NCBI GenBank assembly: GCA_023434465.1
Contig: JAEYSQ010000149.1
Location: 1 to 5,489, forward strand
Origin: Actinomycetes bacterium
GTDB taxonomy: Bacteria > Actinomycetota > Thermoleophilia > Solirubrobacterales > 70-9
Length of the DNA: 5,489 nt
Direction: 5' to 3'
The position numbers and the translations under genes are program-made. The notes under the pieces are model-generated. The model ran no database searches and had not been told where the DNA came from. It saw nothing but the letters and a program-made list of their open reading frames with translations. Position 1 is the first letter of the stretch. Each line of letters opens with the position of its first letter. This document shows positions 1 through 4,705 of this stretch, piece by piece.

Positions 1-402
1 CTGATCGGACCGACCGCGATGATCGCCGGGGCCCGCGACGCGTACCGGATCTCGAAGCTCCGCCGCGACGACCTAGCCGAGACGCTGCGCTGGCCCGGGT
101 CCTGGAGCCTCATGCGAAAGCACTGGCGGGCCAGCCTGAACGAGGCGGTCAATTCGATCTGGCCGACCCGACTTGTCCGCCAGGCGGCCCGGATGGTGCC
201 CGCCCTGACTGCCGCCGACGTCGAAGCGGGCCCGGCCGGAGTCAGGGCCCAGGCTCTCGATCGTCAGGGCAACCTGATCGAGGATTTCCTGATCGAGGAA
301 ACCGAAGGTGGAGTGCACATCCGCAACGCTCCATCCCCCGCCGCTACCTCGTCCCTCGCCCTTGCGGACCTGATCGCCGACCGGACGCTCCAGGGCCGGT
401 GA
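1..402 (+). CDS. lhgO: L-2-hydroxyglutarate oxidase/dehydrogenase, C-terminal part (5' truncated by window edge)
   Basis: The reading frame is open from the first base, so the gene starts outside the window; 133 residues remain of a family usually near 400. The enzyme is an FAD-dependent oxidoreductase of the DAO superfamily. It oxidises L-2-hydroxyglutarate to 2-oxoglutarate and, in E. coli, passes electrons to the membrane quinone pool. The fragment matches the family's C-terminal end as I remember it: GPTAMIAGARDAYR at the start, PAGVRAQAL at about residues 78-86, a (I)EDFLI stretch, then NAPSPAAT at about 109-116 followed by a short helix and the stop. The FAD-binding Rossmann motif would lie upstream and cannot be checked. 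The next gene begins 23 bp after the TGA stop but seems to have its own promoter. The symbol follows E. coli lhgO (formerly ygaF); the eukaryotic homologue is L2HGDH. Another DAO-family oxidase is possible but less likely given the conserved tail. Confidence 0.85.
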   Translation: MIGPTAMIAGARDAYRISKLRRDDLAETLRWPGSWSLMRKHWRASLNEAVNSIWPTRLVRQAARMVPALTAADVEAGPAGVRAQALDRQGNLIEDFLIEETEGGVHIRNAPSPAATSSLALADLIADRTLQGR

Positions 403-413
403 ATGCGAGTCAA

Positions 414-419
414 TAGATT
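414..419 (+). promoter_or_regulatory. Candidate -10 element (TAGATT) of a leaderless promoter
   Basis: TAGATT fits the TANNNT actinobacterial -10 pattern and ends 6 nt before the ATG at 426, so transcription would start at or next to the start codon. No Shine-Dalgarno sequence precedes this ATG and no clear -35 box is visible. The same arrangement recurs before two other genes in the window. The placement is inference from sequence only. Confidence 0.45.
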
Positions 420-425
420 CCGTCC

Positions 426-713
426 ATGACCGAAGCACTCACCTGCCCCAAATGTGGATCCGAAATGCGCGCCTACGAACGCAACCAGGTCGTGGTCGAC
501 CAGTGCACCGGCTGCGGCGGCCTTTTCCTCGACCGCGGTGAACTCGAACGCCTGGTCGAAGCCGAAAGCGCCTTCTACAGCAAGACCCCGTCCGCGCCCC
601 AGCAATCTCCCCCGCCCGGCCAGCAGTTCCCGCACGGAGAAGACCGGGGTTACAAGGGCAAGAAGAAAAAGAAGAGCGCCCGAAGCTTCCTCGAAGACTT
701 CCTCGAGTTCTAA
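426..713 (+). CDS. TFIIB-type zinc-ribbon (zf-TFIIB) small protein
   Basis: This is a 95-residue protein with an N-terminal zinc ribbon. Two CxxC knuckles are visible, Cys7-Cys10 (CPKCG) and Cys27-Cys30 (CTGCGG), followed by the family signature GLFLDRGELERL at about residues 32-43. This is the bacterial zf-TFIIB domain (Pfam PF13453 by memory). Such proteins are widespread and short, and their biochemical role is not established; nucleic-acid or protein binding is assumed by analogy. After the ribbon comes a Pro/Gln/Ser linker (about 52-70), a lysine run (about 78-82) and an acidic-aromatic tail, FLEDFLEF. A basic patch plus an amphipathic tail could serve nucleic-acid or partner contact, which is inference. 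The ATG at 426 is the only sensible start, since it places the first CxxC at residue 7. There is no signal peptide or membrane segment. The gene converges on the thiolase gene downstream. Confidence 0.85.
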   Translation: MTEALTCPKCGSEMRAYERNQVVVDQCTGCGGLFLDRGELERLVEAESAFYSKTPSAPQQSPPPGQQFPHGEDRGYKGKKKKKSARSFLEDFLEF

Positions 714-768
714 CCCGGCGTCCCGATCTTCCCGGTTACGCCGTGGGGCACCCGAAATCCCGGGCTCC

Positions 769-805
769 GTTCAAATCACCGGGATATGACGCCACCAATT
801 TGAAC
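769..805. repeat. 8-bp inverted repeat GTTCAAAT / ATTTGAAC with 21-bp spacer
   Basis: The left arm is at 769-776 and the right arm at 798-805; the match is perfect. The arms are AT-rich in an otherwise GC-rich convergent intergenic region. With a 21-nt spacer it could form a weak hairpin or be a spaced protein-binding site. No function can be assigned. Confidence 0.4.
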
Positions 806-849
806 CGAGTCCCCCGCGGAGAGGGGCCCGGGGGCAGCAGGCTTAACGT

Positions 850-879
850 GAAAGGGCGGCCCCGGAGGGCCGCCCTTTC
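850..879. terminator. Bidirectional terminator hairpin between convergent genes
   Basis: A 13-bp perfect stem (850-862 paired with 867-879) closes on a CGGA tetraloop. The stem begins AAAGGGCGGCC and its partner ends in CTTT, so A and T runs lie at the outer ends on both strands, as in a bidirectional intrinsic terminator. There is no long U tract beyond the stem, which is common in actinobacteria. It lies 136 bp after the zinc-ribbon stop and 26 bp after the thiolase stop in the opposite direction, so it best serves the thiolase transcript. Confidence 0.8.
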
Positions 880-881
880 GA

Positions 882-897
882 CAGCAACAGGTTGCTG
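882..897. repeat. Inverted repeat CAGCAAC-AG-GTTGCTG just beyond the thiolase stop
   Basis: This perfect 7-bp inverted repeat with a 2-nt centre lies 8 bp past the thiolase stop codon and 2 bp before the larger terminator hairpin in thiolase orientation. In RNA it would fold as a 6-bp stem with a 4-nt loop. It may act as an mRNA 3'-end stabilising hairpin or as part of the terminator; that role is inference. Confidence 0.5.
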
Positions 898-905
898 AGG
901 ATCGC

Positions 906-2087
906 CTACTTGAGGCGCTCCACGAGCATTGCTTCACCCTGACCGCCGGCGACGCACATGGTCTCGATGCCGAACTGATGGTCATCGGTCTCCATGACGT
1001 TGAGCAGGGTGCCCATGATGCGGGCGCCGGTCATGCCGAACGGGTGGCCGAGCGCGATCGCGCCGCCGTGGGTGTTCAGCTTGTCCATCGGGATGCCGAC
1101 CTCTTCCGAAATCGGGATCACCTGGGCGGCGAAAGCCTCGTTGAGCTCGACCGTGTCGATGTCACCGATGCTCATGCCGGTCCGCTCGAGCAGCTTCTTG
1201 ACGGCCCAGATCGGAGCGACGCCCATGTACTCGGGCTCGTTGCCGGCGGTGGCCGAGGAGATGATCCTCGCGCGCGGGGTCAAGCCGAGTTCGGCGGCCT
1301 TGGTGTCACTCATGACGAGAACGGCAGCCGCGCCGTCGTTCAGCGGGCAGGAGTTGCCGGCGGTGACGCCGCCTCCACCGAAGGCTTCCGGCAGGCTGCC
1401 GAGCTTCTCGCGCATGTCGCCACCGTCGGCGCGGGGGCCGTCGTCCTTGCTCACGACGCTGCCGTCCGGCAGGGTCACCGGCACGATCTCACGGTCGAAG
1501 AACCCGTCCTCCTGAGACTTGACGGCGAGGTGCTGGGAGCGCAGGGCGTAGTCGTCCATGGTGTCGCGGCTGACGCCGTACTTGTTGGCGACATTGACGG
1601 CGGTGAGGCCCATGTCGATGTAGGCATTGGGCTGGCCGTCGTTGCCGATCAGGGCTTCGTTCTGGTCGGTCTCGCCGGCGGCGATCGAACCAGCGATCTC
1701 GGTGCGGGCGTTGAACTTCGAGACGAACTCGACGCCGGCGGCGATGTAGATGTCGCCCTCGCCGTTCTTGACTGCGTTCGAGGCGTGACGGATCGCGTCG
1801 AGGCTCGAGGCGCAGTAGCGCGAGACGGTGACGCCGGTGGTCGCCTGGGTCAGCTTGTCCGAGAGCAGCACGAGGATGCGGGCGAGGTTGTATGCCTGCT
1901 CGCCCTGCGGCATGCCGACGCCGCAGAAGACCTCTTCCACGTCGGCGGGGTTCACACCGGGGTTGCGCTCGAGGAGCTGGTCGATCACGAAAGCGCCGGT
2001 CTCGTCGGGACGAAGCTGGGCGAGGGAGCCCTTGAAGGCGCGTCCGATCGGGGTGCGGATTGTGTCCACGATCACTGCTTCAGGCAT
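906..2087 (-). CDS. Thiolase (acetyl-CoA C-acyltransferase/acetyltransferase family)
   Basis: This is a 393-residue type II thiolase, the usual family length. It catalyses reversible CoA-dependent cleavage or condensation of 3-ketoacyl-CoA, the last step of fatty-acid beta-oxidation, or acetoacetyl-CoA formation. The nucleophilic cysteine is Cys92 in SRYCASSLDAI, the NEAF motif carries Asn316, the general-base histidine is His348 in GGAIALGHPFGMTGAR, and the second active-site cysteine is Cys378 in MCVAGGQGEAML. These numbers coincide with the classical biosynthetic thiolase numbering. The N-terminal VDTIRTPIGR is also typical. The protein is cytosolic with no targeting signal. The ATG at 2087-2085 is preceded by AAGGAG at a spacing of 11 nt. 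The gene is monocistronic here, diverges from the membrane-protein/crotonase genes and ends at a strong terminator. Chain-length preference cannot be read from sequence, so I leave the symbol blank (fadA-like or atoB-like). The family call is very secure. Confidence 0.95.
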   Translation of the reverse strand: MPEAVIVDTIRTPIGRAFKGSLAQLRPDETGAFVIDQLLERNPGVNPADVEEVFCGVGMPQGEQAYNLARILVLLSDKLTQATTGVTVSRYCASSLDAIRHASNAVKNGEGDIYIAAGVEFVSKFNARTEIAGSIAAGETDQNEALIGNDGQPNAYIDMGLTAVNVANKYGVSRDTMDDYALRSQHLAVKSQEDGFFDREIVPVTLPDGSVVSKDDGPRADGGDMREKLGSLPEAFGGGGVTAGNSCPLNDGAAAVLVMSDTKAAELGLTPRARIISSATAGNEPEYMGVAPIWAVKKLLERTGMSIGDIDTVELNEAFAAQVIPISEEVGIPMDKLNTHGGAIALGHPFGMTGARIMGTLLNVMETDDHQFGIETMCVAGGQGEAMLVERLK

Positions 2088-2098
2088 GCGAAGTCTTT

Positions 2099-2104
2099 CT
2101 CCTT
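2099..2104 (-). promoter_or_regulatory. Shine-Dalgarno AAGGAG for the thiolase gene
   Basis: On the minus strand AAGGAG is followed by an 11-nt spacer and the thiolase ATG. The spacer is slightly long, but the match to the anti-SD is strong. This is the clearest ribosome-binding site in the window and contrasts with the + strand starts that have none. Confidence 0.7.
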
Positions 2105-2129
2105 GGGTTTATGTGGCCGGGAGGTGAGG

Positions 2130-2143
2130 GCACCGGCCGGTGC
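2130..2143. promoter_or_regulatory. Perfect 14-bp palindrome GCACCGGCCGGTGC, candidate operator
   Basis: The dyad is perfect over 14 bp and sits in the 124-bp region between the divergent thiolase and membrane-protein/crotonase genes. It lies 42 bp upstream of the thiolase ATG, in its probable leader or promoter, and 30 bp upstream of the + strand promoter's -35-like hexamer. Dyads like this are typical of TetR-, MarR- or GntR-family operators, and TetR-family repressors commonly control beta-oxidation genes in actinobacteria. No regulator gene is present in the window. GC-rich palindromes also arise by chance in such genomes. Confidence 0.4.
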
Positions 2144-2172
2144 ATGACGGATAAATGCCACCGGGCAGCGTA

Positions 2173-2203
2173 TTGAACTGAAGTGACCGGGGACGGGTAG
2201 ATT
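2173..2203 (+). promoter_or_regulatory. Candidate promoter TTGAAC-N19-TAGATT for the membrane-protein/crotonase-HD operon
   Basis: A -35-like TTGAAC (2173-2178) and a -10-like TAGATT (2198-2203) are separated by 19 nt, slightly longer than the optimum. The -10 ends 8 nt before the ATG at 2212, and no Shine-Dalgarno sequence precedes that ATG, which suggests a leaderless message. The identical TAGATT hexamer precedes the zinc-ribbon gene at 414. Confidence 0.5.
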
Positions 2204-2211
2204 GCCCTGCG

Positions 2212-2898
2212 ATGAGCAATCCGCCCCGTGAAGGCGGCACCCCCGAGGTGCCCATAAATGCTCCGCAAGGCCGGCCGCAGGCGCAAGCACCGGGCGGATC
2301 GGGACAGCCTCAGCCAACGCGTCAGCCTGCTCCCCAGCGACCGCAGCCCTCGCGTCAGGCCTCGGCCGGGCGACCTCAGCCTTCCCCCCAGCGACCCCAG
2401 GCGCCGCCAGGCCAACCGGTGACTCAACGGCCCCCGGTTTCGGGCGATACGCGCAGACAGCCGGTACCGCCCCGCGGGGTCCCGCCGCTGACCACTGGAT
2501 CTCACGGGCGCCCGCCGGCCGCCCAGCAACGCCAGCCGATCGATCTCGCAACACGGCTCGATGGGCAGCGGGGCTGGCTTGCCCAGATTGACCGTTCCCT
2601 GAAGAAGCGTTCGATCATCGCCCTCGTCCTGACCTGCCTCGCGGTCGGGGTTGGCGCCGCGGCCCTCTACATTTCGTTGACCAAGAATTCCGATGGCGAC
2701 CGCCTTGACGCGCTTCAGACCAGGGTCGAAGCGCTCGAAGCTGCGGCGGGCGTTCCCTCGACGGATACGGAGACGGTTCCGGGCACCGATTCGCTCGCCC
2801 CGGAAACCGGGACCACCCTGCCGGAAACCACTCTGCCGGATGACACCACCGTCCCTCCAACTGGAACCACGGACGGCTCCGGACTAATCACTCCCTGA
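2212..2898 (+). CDS. Pro/Gln-rich single-pass membrane protein with coiled coil and Thr-rich tail
   Basis: I do not recognise a named family for this 228-residue protein. Residues 1-110 are a disordered, basic Pro/Gln/Arg-rich region with degenerate PQRPQPSRQ-like repeats. Residues 129-133 carry a positive cluster (SLKKR), followed by one hydrophobic helix at about 134-156. A short predicted coiled coil (about 162-178) shows Leu165-Leu168-Val172-Leu175 spacing. Residues 182-228 are acidic, Thr/Pro-rich and low complexity, including a TTLPE/TTLPD repeat. By the positive-inside rule the long N-terminal arm is cytoplasmic and the coiled coil and Thr tail lie outside, where a Thr/Pro tail could cross the cell wall or be glycosylated; that is inference. 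There is no signal peptide cleavage site. The layout resembles actinobacterial envelope or divisome-associated scaffold proteins, but no enzymatic motif is visible. The next gene starts 16 bp downstream, so the two are probably co-transcribed. Confidence 0.75.
   Translation: MSNPPREGGTPEVPINAPQGRPQAQAPGGSGQPQPTRQPAPQRPQPSRQASAGRPQPSPQRPQAPPGQPVTQRPPVSGDTRRQPVPPRGVPPLTTGSHGRPPAAQQRQPIDLATRLDGQRGWLAQIDRSLKKRSIIALVLTCLAVGVGAAALYISLTKNSDGDRLDALQTRVEALEAAAGVPSTDTETVPGTDSLAPETGTTLPETTLPDDTTVPPTGTTDGSGLITP
2812..2841 (+). repeat. Two tandem 15-bp repeats encoding TTLPE/TTLPD
   Basis: Units ACCACCCTGCCGGAA (2812-2826) and ACCACTCTGCCGGAT (2827-2841) match at 13 of 15 positions. They lie in the Thr-rich extracytoplasmic tail of the membrane protein. 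Such short in-frame repeats can change in copy number without breaking the frame. Confidence 0.7.
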
Positions 2899-2914
2899 AC
2901 GGTTCGAAGGCGGC

Positions 2915-4291
2915 TTGAAGGACGCAAGCGCAGAGACCGTCCTCTACGAGGAACCTTCGCCCGGCGTCCGGCTGGTCACGATCAACCGGGCCGGTGCCCG
3001 CAACGCAATCGGCCCGAAGGAGTCACAGGCGCTTTTTGACTTTCTCGCCCGGTTCCGCGACGACGACGAGGCCAACGTCCTGGTCATCACCGGCGCTGGA
3101 TCCGAAGCCTTCTGCGCCGGAGCGGATCTCAAGTCGGTGGTCGCGATGTTCGACCCCGAGTCGGGTCTCGAGCCGCTTTACGACTCCTCCGACCTGGACG
3201 CGAGTCCGATTCCGGTCGAGGGCAACATCGGGCCGACCCGCTGGACCGGGATAGGCAAACCGGTCATTGCCGCCGTCAACGGCGCGGCCTACGCTGGCGG
3301 ACTCGAGTGGGCCTGCCTGGCGCACATCCGAATCAGTGACCAGCACGCGTCGTTCGGAGTCACCTGCCGCCGCTGGAACGTCGGGTTAGGGGACGGTGGC
3401 ACCCAGCGTCTGCCTCGCATGATCGGCATGTCCCGGGCGCTGGATTTGATCATCACCGGCCGGGTGATCGGCGCGTTCGAAGCGGAGCGAATCGGTCTGG
3501 TCAACGAAGTGACCGAGAGCGGCCATTGCCTCGACCGCGCTCTGGAGCTCGCAGCACAGATCTCCGCCCTGCCGCAGCCCGCGCTGCGAACCGACCTCGA
3601 GGCAGCCCTGCGCGGCTTCGGCCGGCCCCTGGAGGAAGGCCTCGAAATCGAGCGGCAGCTTTTCAACTCGCTGCTGGACCAGCCCGAGATCAGAACGGGT
3701 TCACAGGCTTTCGTCAATCGCGATCACCCCGACCGTCTGGCCGGGGCCGCCCCGCTCCACCTGCCGGCGGCCGCCTACTCGCTTGCCGAGCGGGCCCACC
3801 GGGGCCAGAGCGACAAACACGGCACTGGTGAGTTCATCCGGCATCCGGCCCGGGTCGCCAGGATCGTGAACGAACACGGCGGAGACGAATTCGCCGAAGC
3901 GGCCGCCTACCTCCATGACACCGTCGAAAAGTCGGAGATCACCGCGGAGGAGATCGACGAGATGTTTGGTACTGGCATGCGTGATCTCGTGCTGGCTCTG
4001 GGCCAGGATCCGGCGATCAGCGACCGGGCCGAGCGGCGGGCCGACCACCGGCGCCGGGTCGCACTCGCCGGCGAGACGGCGCGACTGGTCTATCTCTCCG
4101 ACCGGCTCGCCGGAATCGAGGCGATGCTCGCGCGAATCGAGGCCGGAGACGATCCGGTCGATCTCGAAGCCGAAAGGCGACTGGGTCTCTGGCGAGGCGA
4201 TCTCGAGGCACTCTCCGGTGCTAGCCCTCCACCGGCCCTGATCGCCGAGATCACCGATCGTCTCGACCAGCTCGAGCACCTGATCAAGTGA
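2915..4291 (+). CDS. Enoyl-CoA hydratase/isomerase (crotonase) domain fused to a MESH1/RelA-SpoT-type HD hydrolase domain
   Basis: One uninterrupted 458-codon frame holds two enzyme-like domains. Residues 1 to about 275 are a crotonase fold. They show the first oxyanion-hole peptide in AFCAGADLK (66-73), the second in VNGAAYAGGLEWA (121-133) with Glu131 matching catalytic Glu144 of rat enoyl-CoA hydratase, and DGGTQRLPRMIG (160-171). The second catalytic glutamate is replaced: the aligned position is Cys151 in CRRWNVGL, a pattern typical of a common actinobacterial crotonase subfamily of uncertain reaction. Residues about 286-458 are an HD domain of the (p)ppGpp-hydrolase type: AERAHRGQSDK, His310-Pro311, HDTVE (334-338) and LVYLSDRL with Asp396. 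The four metal ligands are kept. The start is TTG at 2915: an in-frame stop lies at 2885 and no ATG or GTG lies between, with GAAGG 4 nt upstream. Acyl-CoA substrate and HD substrate are unknown. Confidence 0.88.
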   Translation: MKDASAETVLYEEPSPGVRLVTINRAGARNAIGPKESQALFDFLARFRDDDEANVLVITGAGSEAFCAGADLKSVVAMFDPESGLEPLYDSSDLDASPIPVEGNIGPTRWTGIGKPVIAAVNGAAYAGGLEWACLAHIRISDQHASFGVTCRRWNVGLGDGGTQRLPRMIGMSRALDLIITGRVIGAFEAERIGLVNEVTESGHCLDRALELAAQISALPQPALRTDLEAALRGFGRPLEEGLEIERQLFNSLLDQPEIRTGSQAFVNRDHPDRLAGAAPLHLPAAAYSLAERAHRGQSDKHGTGEFIRHPARVARIVNEHGGDEFAEAAAYLHDTVEKSEITAEEIDEMFGTGMRDLVLALGQDPAISDRAERRADHRRRVALAGETARLVYLSDRLAGIEAMLARIEAGDDPVDLEAERRLGLWRGDLEALSGASPPPALIAEITDRLDQLEHLIK

Positions 4292-4374
4292 GCCCCGTTT
4301 CGGTCGGCCGTCCCGGGATCCCCTCCTCTCTTCAGGCTTCACAGGATTTCAACTTCCTGCCCGCCCGGGGCACC

Positions 4375-4380
4375 TAAGTT
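4375..4380 (+). promoter_or_regulatory. Candidate -10 element (TAAGTT) of a leaderless promoter
   Basis: TAAGTT fits TANNNT and ends 6 nt before the ATG at 4387. No Shine-Dalgarno sequence lies between. The only -35-like hexamer nearby, TTCAAC (4348-4353), is 21 nt away, which is too far to be convincing. The 95-bp gap after the crotonase-HD stop (4292-4386) contains no convincing terminator and no other feature I can support. Confidence 0.45.
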
Positions 4381-4386
4381 GACCCC

Positions 4387-4647
4387 ATGAAACGGATCGA
4401 AAGCAGGGCAGCGAAAGTCGCTTCCTCGAACAAGACCCCCAAGGCGGCAGCCGCGGTGGTCCTGTCCGGATCATTGTTCGGCGGGGCCGACAACGTCCAG
4501 GCGGTCTCTTTGACCGCGGCAACCCTGGCCGTTGGCGAAATGGCACGAAGCCGGTTCGGCGTGAAAGGCTTGCGCCGGAGTGACTCCCGCAGCCCGGACA
4601 ACAGGATCGACGGCCGGATCGGATCGGTCGTCAGCCGCACCCCCTGA
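4387..4647 (+). CDS. Small basic hypothetical protein, 86 aa
   Basis: I do not recognise this protein. It is basic at both ends (MKRIESRAAK at the start, an Arg/Ser-rich tail from about residue 54). The central Ala/Val/Leu-rich stretch (about 19-52) consists of two short hydrophobic or amphipathic helices around a GSLFGGAD turn. No zinc-binding or catalytic motif is visible, and the hydrophobic parts are too short and interrupted for a confident membrane helix. Codon third positions are mostly G or C in this frame, like its neighbours, which supports real coding. The ATG follows a TANNNT element by 6 nt, and its TGA lies within an inverted repeat. It precedes the DUF3817-like gene by about 58 bp and may share its transcript. 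It could be an orphan small protein specific to this lineage. Confidence 0.6.
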   Translation: MKRIESRAAKVASSNKTPKAAAAVVLSGSLFGGADNVQAVSLTAATLAVGEMARSRFGVKGLRRSDSRSPDNRIDGRIGSVVSRTP

Positions 4648-4667
4648 TCCTCTCTCCCCCAGGGGGT
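4639..4667 (+). terminator. Inverted repeat ACCCCCTG / CAGGGGGT over the small-protein stop
   Basis: A perfect 8-bp GC-rich inverted repeat (4639-4646 and 4660-4667) has a 13-nt loop. The first arm contains the start of the small protein's TGA, and there is no U tract, only TTCGG after the stem. It could be a weak terminator or an attenuator between the small protein and the DUF3817-like gene. An alternative shorter fold is CCCC-CAG-GGGG within 4656-4666. Confidence 0.35.
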
Positions 4668-4705
4668 TCGGCACCCGTTTCAGAAGGCTGGTCAACTTCC
4701 GTCGG

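Noticed and set aside
712..745. CGGCGT (716-721) / ACGCCG (738-743) as a terminator for the zinc-ribbon gene
   Set aside because: The stem is only 6 bp with a 16-nt loop and no T run. The hairpin at 850-879 is a much better terminator.
764..806. TTCAAAT sequences on both strands resembling tRNA T-loops, followed by CCACCA
   Set aside because: The flanking bases do not form the 5-bp T-stem on either strand, and no acceptor, D or anticodon arms can be built. They are the arms of a simple inverted repeat.
978..2147. Long open frame (389 codons) on the + strand opposite the thiolase gene
   Set aside because: It is the antisense shadow of a high-GC coding region. Its translation is Val/Gly/Asp/Ala-rich without domain motifs, while the minus-strand thiolase has every catalytic motif.
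2090..2200. A minus-strand promoter for the thiolase gene
   Set aside because: Several weak candidates exist (TTTATC, TACGCT, CATAAA on the minus strand), but none has a convincing -35 partner at proper spacing, so I do not place one.
2260..2480. Repeats in the Pro/Gln-rich coding region as a CRISPR or intergenic repeat array
   Set aside because: The units are short, degenerate and in frame (CAGCC/CCTCAG-type codon repeats), as expected of a low-complexity protein. There are no constant repeats with unique spacers.
2072..2554. Minus-strand open frames opposite the start of the Pro/Gln-rich gene
   Set aside because: Their composition is Arg/Gly/Pro low complexity expected from reading the complement of Pro/Gln codons. 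The + strand frame has a promoter, a clean membrane helix and a coiled coil.
3701..4342. 213-codon minus-strand open frame opposite the HD domain
   Set aside because: No recognisable motif. The + strand frame in the same place has the full set of HD metal ligands.
4292..4386. Terminator after the crotonase-HD gene
   Set aside because: Short GC palindromes (CCCGGG, GGGATCCC) are present, but there is no stem of useful length followed by a T run.
4580..4705. 42-residue N-terminal extension of the DUF3817-like protein from GTG 4580
   Set aside because: The extension is low complexity with poor third-position G/C, overlaps a better-supported frame by 68 bp and crosses a hairpin. Kept only as an alternative start.
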